Shown here in pieces: positions 1 to 9,430 of a DNA stretch of 64,000 nucleotides (position 1 is its first letter; each line of letters starts with the position of its first letter). The notes beneath the pieces were generated by a model. The model was not told where the DNA came from. It did no database searches and saw nothing but the letters and a program-made list of their open reading frames with translations. Source of the DNA: Pseudoxanthomonas indica. GTDB taxonomy: Bacteria > Pseudomonadota > Gammaproteobacteria > Xanthomonadales > Xanthomonadaceae. Made by a program: the position numbers and the translations under genes. The stretch spans positions 1,054,001 through 1,118,000 of the forward strand of contig NZ_FUZV01000001.1 of the NCBI RefSeq assembly GCF_900167565.1, given 5' to 3'.

Positions 1-2613
1 CTGCAGCACGCTGATCGGATCGATGTAGGGATTGCGCAGGCGAATCGACAGCGCCAGCCGCTGATCGTGCTGCAGCAGCCAGCTATCGCCCGTCAGCTTC
101 AGCACCCACTGCAGGGTCAGCGCATGTTCGTGCTGGATGCGCGGGAAGAAGTCGCCATGCAGATCGCCGGACATGCGCGAGAACATCTCGGCGATGCTCA
201 GGTCGCCCTTGGCCAGCACCATCGAGATGTCATCCAGGAAGGTGCGGAAGAACGGCCAGTCGCGCGCCATTTCCTGCAAGGCTTCCACGCCATGCGCTTG
301 CGCGGCGGCTTGCAGGCCGCTGCCCACGCCGTACCAACCGGGAATCACCGCGCGCGCCTGGCTCCAGGCGAACACCCAGGGAATCGCGCGCAGGTTGCCC
401 AGCGCCGCATCCTGGCCGAGTCGACGCGACGGCCGCGAGCCGAGGGTCATACGTTCGATTACGTCAATCGGGGTGGCGCTGCGGAAGTAGTCCATGAAAC
501 GCGGCGCGCCGACAAAGTCGCGATAGGCCTGGCTGCTCTGGGTGGCCACGCTGTCCATGATCGTGCGCCAACCGGGCTCGCGCGGTTCCGGTGGACGCGG
601 TCGCAGCGACGACTGCAGCACCGCGCCAGTGGCCTGCTCCAGCGAACGCAGCGCCAGCGCGCGAATACCGTACTTGCGGTGGATCACCTCGCCCTGCTCG
701 GTGACGCGCAGGCGGCCATCGACGCTGCCGCGCGGAGAGGCATCGACCGCGCGCGTGGTCTTGCCGCCACCGCGGCTGATCGATCCACCGCGGCCGTGGA
801 AGAAAGTCAGCTTGATGCCCAACTCGTTGGCGGTCTGCAGCAGTTCCACCTGGCCGCGTTGCAGGCCCCAGCGTGAGGCGGCGATGCCGCCATCCTTGCC
901 GCTGTCCGAGTAACCCAGCATCACCATCTGCACATTGCCGCGCGCAGCCAGATGCTGGCGGTAGACCGGATCGGCGAGCAGATCGCGCAGGGTTTCCGGG
1001 CCGTGGCGCAGGTCGTCCACGGTTTCGAACAGCGGCGCGATATCCAGCGGCACCGCACCGTCGTCATCGACCAGCCCACCACGTCGCGCCAGCGCCAGCA
1101 CGGTCAGCACGTCGGCGCGGTTGTGCGCCATGCTGATGATGTAGGCGCCAAGAGCTTCGGCGCCGTGGCGGCGGCGCGCATCGCCGAGTGCGGCGAAGAC
1201 CGCGTCCAGGCGCGCATTGCCTTCGTCCTGCACGGCCGGCAGCGCTTGTTCGCCGCTGGCATAGGGCCCCAGCAGGGCGCCGCGATCGGCGGCATCGCGG
1301 TTTTCCCAATCGTCATCGCCGAGCGCGGTGGCCACGGCGCGCGCATGCACGCTGGATTCCTGGCGTACATCCAGGCGAGCCAGGTGGAAACCGAAGCTGC
1401 GCACGCGCCAGGCCAGGCGGCGCACCGCGAACCAGCCGGCGTGGATGCCGCGATTGAGCTCCAGGCTGTGCAGGATCAACTGCACGTCGGCGGCGAATTC
1501 ATCCGGGCCGGCATAGCCTTCCGGGCGATCTTCCAGCGTGGCCTGCAGGCGCGCGCGCATCAGATCATTGAGCAGGCGATACGGCATGTCGCCGTGGCGC
1601 GGACGCGAGACGCCGGCAGCCTTGGGCAGCAGCGCGCGGTACTCTTCCACGCGTGCCAGCACCTCCGGCGACACCGCCACCAGCGAGGTTGACTGGCTCA
1701 ACAGGGTGGTGAGCTGACGCAGCTCCTTGAGATAGCGGCGCAGGATCGAAGCGCGTTGGGCGTTCAGGGTGGCGGTGATCGTGCCGCCGTCGACGTTGGG
1801 ATTGCCATCCATGTCGCCGCCCACCCAGGTGCCGAAGCGCAACAGGCGCGGCAGCTGGCCGGTCAGCGCCGGCTGTGCGCCGTAGACCTCGGTCAGCGCG
1901 TTCTCCAGGGTTTCGTAGAGCACCGGCATGACCCGGTACAGCACTTCGATCAGATAGAAGCCCACATGCTCGCGCTCGTCTTCCACGCCCGGCCGCACCG
2001 GCGAGGAATCGGCGGTCTGCCAGGCCGAGGTCAGCGCCATGCGGAAGCGCGCGGTGTCGGTGGCCTGCTCGCCGGGCGTGCGTTGGCCATCCAGTCCGTT
2101 GACCAGGCTGGCCACCATCAGTTGTTCTTTTTCCAGCAGCGCGCGCCGCACCGCTTCGGTGGGATGGGCGGTGAACACCGGTTCGATGTCGATGCGCGGC
2201 AGCCAGTCGGCCAGTTCGTCGATGGTGACGCCCTGCTGCTTCAACTGCTGCAAGGCGTGCTGCAGGCCTTCCGGTTGCGGCTTGGCGCTTTGCAGGCGCT
2301 GGTAATCACGGCGGCGGCGGATGCGGTGCACGCGCTCGGCGATGTTGACCACCTGGAAGTAGGTGCTGAAGGCGCGGATCAACTGCTCGGCGTCGGCCGG
2401 CTGCATGCCATCCAACAGGCCGGCCAGCGACTGCGGCGGCGCGTCGCTCTGGCGGCGGGCGATGGCGGTGGTGCGCACGCGCTCCACCTCGGCCAGGAAG
2501 TGCGGCGAGACCTGCTCGGCCAACATGTCACCGACCAGCGCGCCAAGGCGGCGGACGTCTTCACGCAGGGGGACATCGGGGGCGGCGAATTCGAGACTGC
2601 TTGGGCTGTTCAT
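1..2613 (-). CDS. ppc: Phosphoenolpyruvate carboxylase, C-terminus cut by window edge
   Basis: Adds bicarbonate to phosphoenolpyruvate to form oxaloacetate, refilling the TCA cycle in the cytoplasm. The reading frame starts at an ATG (2613 on the minus strand) and stays open to base 1, giving 871 residues; the family is usually about 900, so only the last few dozen residues are missing. Visible PEPC signatures are TAHPTEA with the catalytic His at about residue 150, [10 protein letters not shown] with the Lys near 573, and [13 protein letters not shown] near 605-617. It is transcribed away from ahcY, sharing a 280-bp divergent intergenic region. The assignment is firm. Confidence 0.97.
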   Translation of the reverse strand, partial: MNSPSSLEFAAPDVPLREDVRRLGALVGDMLAEQVSPHFLAEVERVRTTAIARRQSDAPPQSLAGLLDGMQPADAEQLIRAFSTYFQVVNIAERVHRIRRRRDYQRLQSAKPQPEGLQHALQQLKQQGVTIDELADWLPRIDIEPVFTAHPTEAVRRALLEKEQLMVASLVNGLDGQRTPGEQATDTARFRMALTSAWQTADSSPVRPGVEDEREHVGFYLIEVLYRVMPVLYETLENALTEVYGAQPALTGQLPRLLRFGTWVGGDMDGNPNVDGGTITATLNAQRASILRRYLKELRQLTTLLSQSTSLVAVSPEVLARVEEYRALLPKAAGVSRPRHGDMPYRLLNDLMRARLQATLEDRPEGYAGPDEFAADVQLILHSLELNRGIHAGWFAVRRLAWRVRSFGFHLARLDVRQESSVHARAVATALGDDDWENRDAADRGALLGPYASGEQALPAVQDEGNARLDAVFAALGDARRRHGAEALGAYIISMAHNRADVLTVLALARRGGLVDDDGAVPLDIAPLFETVDDLRHGPETLRDLLADPVYRQHLAARGNVQMVMLGYSDSGKDGGIAASRWGLQRGQVELLQTANELGIKLTFFHGRGGSISRGGGKTTRAVDASPRGSVDGRLRVTEQGEVIHRKYGIRALALRSLEQATGAVLQSSLRPRPPEPREPGWRTIMDSVATQSSQAYRDFVGAPRFMDYFRSATPIDVIERMTLGSRPSRRLGQDAALGNLRAIPWVFAWSQARAVIPGWYGVGSGLQAAAQAHGVEALQEMARDWPFFRTFLDDISMVLAKGDLSIAEMFSRMSGDLHGDFFPRIQHEHALTLQWVLKLTGDSWLLQHDQRLALSIRLRNPYIDPISVLQ

Positions 2614-2767
2614 GCTTGGGACGCGAGGCTTCCAGTCAATCCAGGGGGACGGTCGGGCAGGCGCCGCGCGGGGCGGGCCGGACGGCCGGGTCTGCTGCAA
2701 GGCAGCAAAACCCAAGCCTACCCCATCCCCGCCGGGCTTGGCTTATCTTTTCATCCGGAACAAGCGA

Positions 2768-2773
2768 TATAAT
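2768..2773 (+). promoter_or_regulatory. -10 box of the ahcY promoter
   Basis: A perfect TATAAT lies 7 bases before the first paired base of the SAH riboswitch, so transcription would begin at about 2780, right at the aptamer. No good -35 hexamer is visible at the usual distance; TTATCT at 2743-2748 is the nearest weak candidate, with a 19-base spacer. Confidence 0.7.
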
Positions 2774-2780
2774 GCCGCCT

Positions 2781-2850
2781 CGCCAAGGGGCGCTGCGACC
2801 GTGGATAGGCACGGCCAGGCTTGGCGGAACTTTTCTGTAACGGCGCCCGG
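2781..2850 (+). promoter_or_regulatory. SAH riboswitch
   Basis: The leader of ahcY matches the S-adenosylhomocysteine riboswitch. P1 forms between CGCCAAG (2781-2787) and CTTGGCG (2820-2826). A short P2 hairpin pairs CCGTG (2799-2803) with CACGG (2810-2814). GGGCGC (2788-2793) pairs with GCGCCC (2843-2848), giving the closing pseudoknot. The conserved core strings GCGCTGCGACC and GCCAGGC are present. SAH riboswitches are known to switch on ahcY when SAH builds up, which fits the gene 44 bases downstream. The call rests on consensus and pairing by eye, not on a covariance-model score. Confidence 0.9.
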
Positions 2851-2893
2851 TCAAGAATGCGAGCCCCGCTCGCCACTTTCCGGAGCCGAAACA

Positions 2894-4327
2894 ATGAACG
2901 CAGTACGCCAGTTCTCCACCGAGGGCGATTACAAGGTCGCCGACATCTCCCTGGCCGATTGGGGCCGCAAGGAGATCGACATCGCCGAGCATGAAATGCC
3001 GGGCCTGATGTCCATCCGCCGCAAGCACGCCACCGCCAAGCCGCTCAAGGGCGTGCGCGTGACCGGTTCGCTGCACATGACCATCCAGACCGCCGTGCTG
3101 ATCGAAACCCTGGTGGACCTGGGCGCCGACGTGCGCTGGGCTTCGTGCAACATCTTCTCCACCCAGGATCACGCCGCTGCAGCCATCGCCGCCACCGGCA
3201 CCCCGGTGTTCGCCTGGAAGGGCGAGTCGCTGGAAGAGTATTGGGACTGCACCCTGGACGCGCTGAGCTTTGCCGGCGGCAAGCAAGGCCCGGAACTGGT
3301 CGTCGATGACGGCGGCGACGTCACCCTGCTGATCCACAAGGGCTACGAGCTGGAAAACGGCTCTGACTGGGTCAACACCCCGTCCTCGAACCACGAAGAA
3401 CAGGTGATCAAGAACCTGCTCAAGCGCGTGCACAAGGAACGTCCGGGTTACTGGGCCGAAGTGGTCAAGAACTGGAAGGGCGTCTCCGAAGAGACCACCA
3501 CCGGCGTGCACCGCCTGTATCAGCTGGCCGAAGCCGGCACCCTGCTGATCCCGGCCATCAACGTCAACGACTCGGTCACCAAGTCCAAGTTCGACAACCT
3601 GTACGGCTGCCGCGAATCGCTGGCCGATGGCCTGAAGCGCGCGATGGACGTGATGCTGGCCGGCAAGGTCGCGGTGGTCTGCGGTTACGGCGACGTCGGC
3701 AAGGGCTCGGCACATTCGCTGCGTGCCTACGGCGCGCGCGTGATCGTCACCGAGATCGATCCGATCTGCGCGCTGCAGGCGGCGATGGAAGGCTTCGAGG
3801 TCAACACGATCGAAGACACCCTGGGCCAGGCGGACATCTACGTCACCACCACCGGCAACAAGGACATCATCACCATCGATCACATGAAGGCGATGAAGGA
3901 CCAGGCCATCGTCTGCAACATCGGCCACTTCGACAACGAAATCCAGGTCGATGCGCTGGTGAACTTCCCGGGCGTGCAGCACGTCAACATCAAGCCGCAG
4001 GTGGACAAGTACATCTTCCCGGGCGGCAATGCGCTGTTCCTGCTGGCCGAAGGCCGCCTGGTCAACCTGGGTTGCGCCACCGGCCATCCGAGCTTCGTGA
4101 TGTCCAACTCGTTCGCCAACCAGACCCTGGCTCAGATTGATCTGTGGGCCAACAAGGACGTGTACGAGAAGACCGTGTACCGCCTGCCCAAGCAACTGGA
4201 CGAAGAAGTGGCTCGCCTGCACCTGGAGAAGATCGGCGTCAAGCTGACCAAGCTGACCCAGGATCAGGCCGACTACCTCGGCGTGGCCGTGGAAGGTCCG
4301 TACAAGCCGGATCACTACCGCTATTGA
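2894..4327 (+). CDS. ahcY: Adenosylhomocysteinase (SAH hydrolase)
   Basis: Cleaves S-adenosylhomocysteine to adenosine and homocysteine, removing the product that inhibits SAM-dependent methyltransferases. The protein is 477 residues, the usual bacterial length. Hallmarks include the NAD-binding loop [18 protein letters not shown], the substrate-site stretch [13 protein letters not shown] and the conserved C-terminus ending [12 protein letters not shown] 2894 is chosen because the family start MNAVRQF follows a CGGAG ribosome site. The same frame stays open further upstream, but that part runs through the riboswitch. It is followed by a hairpin, a REP pair and metF, so SAH removal and methyl-folate supply sit side by side. 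Confidence 0.98.
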   Translation: MNAVRQFSTEGDYKVADISLADWGRKEIDIAEHEMPGLMSIRRKHATAKPLKGVRVTGSLHMTIQTAVLIETLVDLGADVRWASCNIFSTQDHAAAAIAATGTPVFAWKGESLEEYWDCTLDALSFAGGKQGPELVVDDGGDVTLLIHKGYELENGSDWVNTPSSNHEEQVIKNLLKRVHKERPGYWAEVVKNWKGVSEETTTGVHRLYQLAEAGTLLIPAINVNDSVTKSKFDNLYGCRESLADGLKRAMDVMLAGKVAVVCGYGDVGKGSAHSLRAYGARVIVTEIDPICALQAAMEGFEVNTIEDTLGQADIYVTTTGNKDIITIDHMKAMKDQAIVCNIGHFDNEIQVDALVNFPGVQHVNIKPQVDKYIFPGGNALFLLAEGRLVNLGCATGHPSFVMSNSFANQTLAQIDLWANKDVYEKTVYRLPKQLDEEVARLHLEKIGVKLTKLTQDQADYLGVAVEGPYKPDHYRY

Positions 4328-4336
4328 TCGATGCAA

Positions 4337-4366
4337 CGGCCGGTGTGCAGCGATGCACACCGGCCG
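4337..4366 (+). terminator. Strong hairpin after ahcY
   Basis: A perfect 13-bp stem (CGGCCGGTGTGCA at 4337-4349 with TGCACACCGGCCG at 4354-4366) closes on a GCGA loop of the GNRA type, 10 bases after the ahcY stop. There is no clean T run behind it, so it may be an mRNA-stabilising or attenuating hairpin and not a full terminator. Confidence 0.55.
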
Positions 4367-4438
4367 GTTCGGCGTGCAGCGTGCGTTTGATTTGTACGCA
4401 GGTAGCGAACGACAGGCGGCAAATGGGGACATCGTGCC

Positions 4439-4506
4439 GTAGGAGGGCCTTCAGGCCAGCCCCGATCACTCGCCGCTGCTGCTGTCGGGGCTGAAGCCCC
4501 TCCTAC
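4439..4506. repeat. GTAG-headed REP pair (REPIN-like)
   Basis: Two REP units face each other. The left arm begins GTAGGAGGGCCTTCAGGCC (4439 on) and ends AGCCCCGA; the right arm is TCGGGGCTGAAGCCCC then TCCTAC (4485-4506). Between them is a loop of about 19 bases. Both outer ends carry GTAG, as in Stenotrophomonas and Xanthomonas REP elements moved by RAYT-type transposases. Decayed single copies occur at 16137, 19616 and 62263. This copy separates ahcY from metF and could affect read-through or RNA stability. Confidence 0.75.
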
Positions 4507-4525
4507 AGTTCATCCGGATGGATTC

Positions 4526-5377
4526 ATGACTGACGTATCGGCTGCGACTTCAATTCCCCTGTCCTTCGAGTTCTATCCGCCCAAAACGGATGAGCAGCGC
4601 CAGCAGCTGGATCGCACGGCGGAGAAGCTGAAGGCGTACTCGCCCGAATACGTGTCCTGCACCTTCGGCGCCGGCGGCTCGACCTTGAGCTACACCTCCG
4701 AAACGGTCCGCCACCTCAACCAGCAGCACGGCTTTTCCGCTGCGCCGCATCTGTCCTGCGTGGGTGGCAGCCGCGAGGAAATCCGCGAGCTGCTCAAGCT
4801 GTATCGCGCCATTGGCTGCAAGCGCATCGTCGCCCTGCGCGGTGACCTGCCTTCGGGCATGGGCCACCCCGGCGACCTGCGTTACGCCTCGGAACTGATC
4901 GCCTTCATCCGCCAGGAACACGGCGACACCTTCCACATCGAAGTGGGCTGCTATCCGGAATCGCATCCGCAGTCGGAAGACGCGATGTCGGATCTGAAGT
5001 ATTTCAAGGCCAAGGTGGATGCCGGCGCTGACGGCGCAATTTCCCAGTACTTCTACAACGCCGACGCGTATTTCCATTTCGTCGACGGCGCGCGCAAGCT
5101 CGGCGTGGAAATTCCGATCGTGCCGGGCATCATGCCCATCTCCAACTTCTCCCAGCTCAAGCGCTTCTCCGAAGCCTGCGGCGCGGAGATTCCGCGCTGG
5201 ATCAACAAGCGCATGCAGGCCTATGGTGACGACGCGGAAAGCATCCGCGAATTCGGCGCCGACGTGGTCGCCAAGCTGTGCGAGCAGCTGATTGCCGGCG
5301 GCGCACCTGCCCTGCACTTCTACACCTTGAACCTGGCCAAGCCGACCCAGACCATCCTGGCGCGACTTGGCGTGTAA
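4526..5377 (+). CDS. metF: 5,10-Methylenetetrahydrofolate reductase
   Basis: Reduces 5,10-methylene-THF to 5-methyl-THF, the methyl donor for methionine synthase. The protein has 283 residues, normal for bacterial MetF. Family signatures are SFEFYPPKTDE at the N-terminus, VSCTFGAGGS, ALRGDLP and the IPIVPGIMPI strand. FAD binding is expected from the family. It follows ahcY on the same strand with 198 bases between, occupied by a hairpin and a REP pair, so co-transcription from the riboswitch-controlled promoter is possible but attenuated. ATG 4526 is the only sensible start, since an ATG just upstream runs into a stop at once. Confidence 0.97.
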   Translation: MTDVSAATSIPLSFEFYPPKTDEQRQQLDRTAEKLKAYSPEYVSCTFGAGGSTLSYTSETVRHLNQQHGFSAAPHLSCVGGSREEIRELLKLYRAIGCKRIVALRGDLPSGMGHPGDLRYASELIAFIRQEHGDTFHIEVGCYPESHPQSEDAMSDLKYFKAKVDAGADGAISQYFYNADAYFHFVDGARKLGVEIPIVPGIMPISNFSQLKRFSEACGAEIPRWINKRMQAYGDDAESIREFGADVVAKLCEQLIAGGAPALHFYTLNLAKPTQTILARLGV

Positions 5378-5466
5378 GCCGGCGCCGGGGCGATGCAGCT
5401 TGATGGCTCGCCCAGTTCGCATCCAACTTCATGGCAAGCGACACAGCCCGGCGGTAGGCTGTGCGG

Positions 5467-6051
5467 ATGCTTCGTTGCCTGCTGTTCCTGACCCTGCTGC
5501 TGTCCGCCGTCGTGGCGGCGCCGGCAGCGCGCGCGCAGGACGCGGTGCATCGCTGCACCGCCATGGACGGTGAGACCGTCTATACCGACAAGAAGTGCGA
5601 GGACGTGGGCGCCATGGATCGCCTGCCGCGTATCACCCCCGAGGGCAGCACGAGCTCCACGGGCCTGTATCGCGGCACCTGTTCGCGCACCCTCAGTGAC
5701 CTGGTCTATCAAATCACCGCCGCGGTGGACGCCCATGACGTCAACCGCCTGGCCGGCGTCTACGATTGGAGCGGCGTCTCCGACGCCGGCGCCAATCGCG
5801 TGCTCGACCAGTTGGAGGCCGTGGTCAACCGGCCCCTGGTCGACATCGCGCCAGTGCGCCCCGCACAGCCGGTGACCGATCCGCTGGGTGGCAACGTAGT
5901 GGACGCCAACAGTGACGGCTACTACCCGCAGACCAACTCGCAGCGACCCATTGGCCTGCGACTGGAGCAGACGCTGAAGAACAGCGCCACCCCATCGCGT
6001 ACGGTGTTTGGCTTGCGCCGGTCGTACAAGTGTTTCTGGATCACGCTGTAG
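5467..6051 (+). CDS. Secreted small protein of unknown function (DUF4124-like N-terminus)
   Basis: A 194-residue protein with a clear signal peptide (hydrophobic LFLTLLLSAVVAA, cleavage likely after AARA near residue 21). The first mature stretch, HRCTAMDGETVYTDKKC, resembles the short DUF4124 module seen in many exported proteobacterial proteins. The middle region has no motif I recognise; the C-terminus is rich in Arg and aromatic residues. ATG 5467 is chosen because CGGTAGG at 5452-5458 gives good spacing; a GTG at 5461 would be too close to it. It follows metF by 89 bases and converges with a histidine kinase gene. The function is unknown. Confidence 0.75.
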   Translation: MLRCLLFLTLLLSAVVAAPAARAQDAVHRCTAMDGETVYTDKKCEDVGAMDRLPRITPEGSTSSTGLYRGTCSRTLSDLVYQITAAVDAHDVNRLAGVYDWSGVSDAGANRVLDQLEAVVNRPLVDIAPVRPAQPVTDPLGGNVVDANSDGYYPQTNSQRPIGLRLEQTLKNSATPSRTVFGLRRSYKCFWITL

Positions 6052-6091
6052 CCGAGGCCACAGCGAATCGGCCCACCCATCGCGGGCGTGC

Positions 6092-7423
6092 TTATTGCTT
6101 GGAGAACGACAGCGTGGCGACCACGCCGCGCTCCTCACCCGGTCGCACACCCACTTGCCATCCGTACAAGTCGCACAGACGGCTGACGATCGACAAGCCG
6201 ATGCCGCCACCTTGCGAGTGACCGGCGTGAGTGCCCCGATAGCCACGTTCGAACAATCGCGTGGCGTCCTGCTGGCTCAAGCCGGGGCCGGAGTCGATGA
6301 CTTCCACCGCATCATTCAACAGGCGCACGACCACTTCGCCTTCCTGGGTGTATTTGACGGCGTTGCCAATCAGATTGCCCAGCGCCACCGACAGCGCGGA
6401 TTCCGGTGCATCCACCTTGACCCCGCATTCGCCTTCGATACGCAGCGTCAGCGGCTTGCCGCCCAGCTGCGCACGGTGGGCGTCGAGCAACTGTTCGCAG
6501 ACGCGTGCCACATCCGAGTTGCCATGCCCCCGCTCGCTGCGCGACAGCAGCAGCAGGGCGCTGATCAGATCGGTGCATTGTTGCTCCGCACGCTGGATGC
6601 GCAGGATGCGGGTGCGGGTCTTCTCGTCCAGGCCCTGCCGCGACAGCAACAGTTCGACCGAGCCGCGGATGATCGCCAATGGCGTACGCAGTTCGTGGCT
6701 GACGTCGGCATTGAATTCGCGGTCACGCTGCACCACTTCGGTCAGGCGTTCGGAATAGTCATCCAGCGCCTTGGCCAGTTCGCCCACCTCGTCTTCCGGG
6801 AAATGCGCCGCCAGCGGCTGCGGGTCGCTGCTTCCGCGATACGCACGCAGGCGCTGGGCGAGGTTGGACACCGGACTCATCACCCGCGACGCCGACCACC
6901 AGCCGATGATCAGCGACAGCACCGCAAACAAGACCACGGCAAAGTACAGCCAACGCTTGAGCTGGATTTCGCCGCGGCGGGTCTGCGTCATGTCGTAGGC
7001 AAGGAAGAACCACTCATCCGGTTCCTTGCGTACCGCCAGCTTGTAGGCGTACGCATTGCCGTCCTCGTCGGTACCGGTGACGTTGTGGTTGCCGTTGGGC
7101 AGGTCAATCCAGTCGGGAAACTCACCGCGCAGGCGTTCGCTGTCCGGCGCGAACACGTAGGCGCGCATCTGCTGGACGCGGATCTGCGGGTTCTTGCTGG
7201 GGTTGAGATAGAACTGGCGACGGTATTCATCGATGTTCTGATTCATCACGTCTTCCACCAGCTGCGTTTCCACGCGCTGGCGGGCCATGTCGGTCAGATA
7301 GGCAAACAACCCGGTCAGGCCGGTGCCCAGCAGGAAGAACGACAGGATGATGCGGGTGCGCAGCCGATGGCGGTACTTGGCCGCGCGCACCGCGGCCGGA
7401 CGCTTGGGCTCAGCTGTTGGCAT
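6092..7423 (-). CDS. Two-component sensor histidine kinase
   Basis: A 443-residue membrane kinase. Transmembrane segments lie at about residues 24-44 and 157-176 with a periplasmic sensor of some 110 residues between them. A HAMP-like linker follows, then the H box DVSHELRTPLA with the phospho-accepting His243. The ATPase core has an N box (NLIGNAVKY), a G1 box (DSGPGL) and a G2 box (GGGIGLSIV). It is the partner of the OmpR-type regulator encoded immediately upstream, with which it overlaps by 14 bases, so the two are translated together. Xanthomonads have several similar pairs, among them PhoPQ, ColRS and RaxHR; the sequence alone does not let me choose, so no symbol is given. Confidence 0.93.
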   Translation of the reverse strand: MPTAEPKRPAAVRAAKYRHRLRTRIILSFFLLGTGLTGLFAYLTDMARQRVETQLVEDVMNQNIDEYRRQFYLNPSKNPQIRVQQMRAYVFAPDSERLRGEFPDWIDLPNGNHNVTGTDEDGNAYAYKLAVRKEPDEWFFLAYDMTQTRRGEIQLKRWLYFAVVLFAVLSLIIGWWSASRVMSPVSNLAQRLRAYRGSSDPQPLAAHFPEDEVGELAKALDDYSERLTEVVQRDREFNADVSHELRTPLAIIRGSVELLLSRQGLDEKTRTRILRIQRAEQQCTDLISALLLLSRSERGHGNSDVARVCEQLLDAHRAQLGGKPLTLRIEGECGVKVDAPESALSVALGNLIGNAVKYTQEGEVVVRLLNDAVEVIDSGPGLSQQDATRLFERGYRGTHAGHSQGGGIGLSIVSRLCDLYGWQVGVRPGEERGVVATLSFSKQ

Positions 7424-8093
7424 CGGGCGCGGCGATCCGGTAGCCGATGCCGTGGCGGGTCTGGATCAACGGCACGTCGAAGGGCTTGTCCACCACCGCG
7501 CGCAGGCCGTGGATATGCACGCGCAGCGAATCCGAATCAGGCAGTTCCTCGCCCCAGACGCGCGTTTCCAATTCCTGGCGGGTGACCACGGCCGGCGAGG
7601 CTTCCATCAATGCCTGCAGGATCTTAAGCGCGGTCGGGTTGAGCTGCAGCAGCTTGGCCTGGCGGCGCACTTCCAGGGTATCCAGGTTGTATTCCAGATC
7701 GCCCACTTCCAGCACGCGCGTCTGCACGCCCTTGCCGCGGCGCGAGAGCGCATTCAGGCGCACCTCCACTTCCTGCAGGGCGAAGGGTTTGATGAGGTAG
7801 TCGTCGGCGCCGGAGTCGAAGCCGGCCAGCTTGTTGTCCAGCGAATCACGGGCGGTGAGCATCAGCACCGGGGTCTGCTTGCGCGCTTCGTTGCGCAGCT
7901 TGCGGCAGACTTCCAGCCCGTCCATGCCGGGCAGGTTGAGGTCGAGCACGATGGCGTCGAACTCGTGCACCACCGCCAGGTGCAGGCCGGTGACGCCGTC
8001 GGCCGCAAAATCGACGGTATGGCCTCGTTCTTCGAGGTAGTCGCCAAGATTGGCGGCGATATCGCTGTTGTCTTCAATGACCAGAATGCGCAT
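7410..8093 (-). CDS. OmpR/PhoB-family response regulator
   Basis: A 227-residue DNA-binding regulator. The receiver domain fills residues 1-120, with the phospho-acceptor Asp51 in IVLDLNLPGMDG, the acidic pair E7/D8 and the conserved Lys in YLIKPF. A winged-helix output domain follows from about residue 128 to the end, with the typical RVHIHGLRAVVDKPF and HGIGYRI stretches. It is the first gene of a two-gene operon with the kinase. The 317-base gap upstream holds a terminator for the preceding gene, a palindrome and spaced TTAA repeats, which are candidates for control of this operon. Confidence 0.95.
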   Translation of the reverse strand: MRILVIEDNSDIAANLGDYLEERGHTVDFAADGVTGLHLAVVHEFDAIVLDLNLPGMDGLEVCRKLRNEARKQTPVLMLTARDSLDNKLAGFDSGADDYLIKPFALQEVEVRLNALSRRGKGVQTRVLEVGDLEYNLDTLEVRRQAKLLQLNPTALKILQALMEASPAVVTRQELETRVWGEELPDSDSLRVHIHGLRAVVDKPFDVPLIQTRHGIGYRIAAPDANS

Positions 8094-8210
8094 GACGATT
8101 CCTAAAGTGGGGTCTGTACGACCGCCGTCCCCCTGGCAGGGTTCCGGGCTCTGCCAATGAATTTAACAAATTCCCCCGCCCTGCCCCTCACTTGTCCTGC
8201 ACGAACGCAA

Positions 8211-8249
8211 GACAAGAAAAAGCCCAGGCGGGCGGGCGCCAGCCTGGGC
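8211..8249 (-). terminator. Intrinsic terminator downstream of rimK
   Basis: Read on the minus strand, the stem GCCCAGGC (8249-8242) pairs with GCCTGGGC (8229-8222) across a 12-base loop and is followed directly by TTTTTCTTGTC. This is a standard Rho-independent terminator that would stop leftward transcription from rimK before the response-regulator gene. Confidence 0.75.
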
Positions 8250-8262
8250 CAAGTTGTGCCCC

Positions 8263-8275
8263 GATTACCGTAATC
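8263..8275. promoter_or_regulatory. Perfect short palindrome, possible operator
   Basis: GATTACCGTAATC is a perfect odd-length inverted repeat (GATTAC, central C, GTAATC) in the gap upstream of the two-component operon. Its position and symmetry suit a dimeric regulator. No known consensus is claimed. Confidence 0.35.
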
Positions 8276-8347
8276 CTGTGCTTTCCAGAAGATGCCTAAT
8301 CCAGGAGGGCGCAGAGCTAGCGGTCCCGCCAAGGCTACGCGCGATTC

Positions 8348-8377
8348 GATTAAACGACCGTTAAAGCCCGCGTTAAT
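8348..8377. promoter_or_regulatory. Three helically phased TTAA repeats
   Basis: TTAA occurs at 8350, 8361 and 8373, so starts are 11 and 12 bases apart, with partly conserved flanks (GATTAA, CGTTAA, CGTTAA). Direct repeats at about one helical turn are typical of OmpR/PhoB-family binding sites. An autoregulatory site for the adjacent regulator is therefore an inference. Confidence 0.35.
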
Positions 8378-8410
8378 TCCATGTGAAATCCGGACCGTTC
8401 CGTCACGGAT

Positions 8411-9295
8411 TCAGCCTGAACAGGCAGCCGCCTCGGCGATGTGTTCAACCACCGCCCCGGCCACGTCCACGCCGCCTACCCCTTCGATACCTTCCAGGCC
8501 GGGGGTCGAGTTGACCTCCAGCACCAGCGGCCCGCGCTGGGAGCGGATCAGGTCTACGCCGGCGACGCCCAGGCCCAGCACCTGCGCCGCCCTTACCGCC
8601 ACGGCACGCTCCTCCTCGGTGGATTCCACCGGCTCGGCAGTGCCGCCGCGATGAAGGTTGGAGCGGAAGTCGCCCTCCGGTGCCTGGCGGCGCATCGAGG
8701 CGATGACCTTGCCGCCCACGACGAAGCAGCGCAGGTCGGCGCCCTGGGCTTCGGCAATGAATTCCTGCACCACGAAGTTGGCGTACAGACCGCGCAGGGC
8801 CTCGATGACGCTGCGCGAGGCCGACGGCTTCTCGGTCAGCATCACCCCGGCGCCCTGCGCGCCCTCGTTGAGCTTGATGACGTGCGGCGGCGGTCCCAGC
8901 ATCGACAGCAGATCGACGGTGTCGTCCGGGTTGTCGCCGAACACCGTGATCGGCAAGTCGATGCCCTGCGCCGCCAGCAATTGGTGCGCGCGCAGCTTGT
9001 CGCGCGCGCGCAGGATGGCGTCGGACGGATTGGGGGTGTAGGTGCCCATCATCTCGAACTGCCGCAGGACTGCAGTGCCGTAGCGGGTGACCGAGGAGCC
9101 GATGCGCGGAATCACCGCGTCGTAGCCCTTGATGGGCTTGCCCATGTAATGCATCTGGAAGCTGCCGGACGCAATGCGCATGTAGCAGCGCAGCGGATCC
9201 AGCACGCGCGCGCTATGCCCGTGTTCGCGCGCCGCCTCGACCAGCCTGCGGGTGGAGTACAGCTTGCTGTTGCGGGAGAGGATGGCGAGTTTCAT
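8411..9295 (-). CDS. rimK: RimK-type alpha-L-glutamate ligase
   Basis: ATP-grasp ligase that in E. coli adds glutamate residues to the C-terminus of ribosomal protein S6. The protein is 294 residues. It begins [18 protein letters not shown], the usual RimK start, and shows the ATP-grasp features [34 protein letters not shown] and the metal-binding [14 protein letters not shown] near the C-terminus. ATG 9295 is chosen; the frame extends 42 codons further upstream but that part looks unlike the family. The gene stands alone with an intrinsic terminator about 160 bases after its stop codon. The true target in this organism is inferred from the family. Confidence 0.93.
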   Translation of the reverse strand: MKLAILSRNSKLYSTRRLVEAAREHGHSARVLDPLRCYMRIASGSFQMHYMGKPIKGYDAVIPRIGSSVTRYGTAVLRQFEMMGTYTPNPSDAILRARDKLRAHQLLAAQGIDLPITVFGDNPDDTVDLLSMLGPPPHVIKLNEGAQGAGVMLTEKPSASRSVIEALRGLYANFVVQEFIAEAQGADLRCFVVGGKVIASMRRQAPEGDFRSNLHRGGTAEPVESTEEERAVAVRAAQVLGLGVAGVDLIRSQRGPLVLEVNSTPGLEGIEGVGGVDVAGAVVEHIAEAAACSG

Positions 9296-9430
9296 GGCGC
9301 ATTCTGGCGGCGGTCTTGTTGCCAAAGGATGGCACGCTCCCAGTCGCCTGGCGATGACGAATCGCGACATTCCAAAGGGCGACTCACAGATGGCGCCCGA
9401 CTCCCTCGGGACACCGTTCAAAGGCTAGGA

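Larger units (their letters stand above)
8094..8410. other. Gene-free region between rimK and the response regulator
   Basis: This 317-bp gap has no credible gene on either strand. It contains, from right to left, three TTAA repeats (8350-8376), a perfect 13-base palindrome (8263-8275) and a minus-strand intrinsic terminator (8217-8249). The promoter of the two-component operon is expected between the terminator and base 8093. The stretch at 8331-8400 is clearly richer in A and T than its surroundings. Confidence 0.6.

Noticed and set aside
2636..4432. 598-codon open frame antisense to ahcY
   Set aside because: The plus strand encodes a textbook SAH hydrolase. The antisense frame is open only because of strong third-position GC bias and shows no family features.
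8441..9430. Plus-strand frame running into the hypothetical gene at 9431
   Set aside because: This part is antisense to rimK and has shadow-frame composition; only the region from about 9431 looks like a protein.
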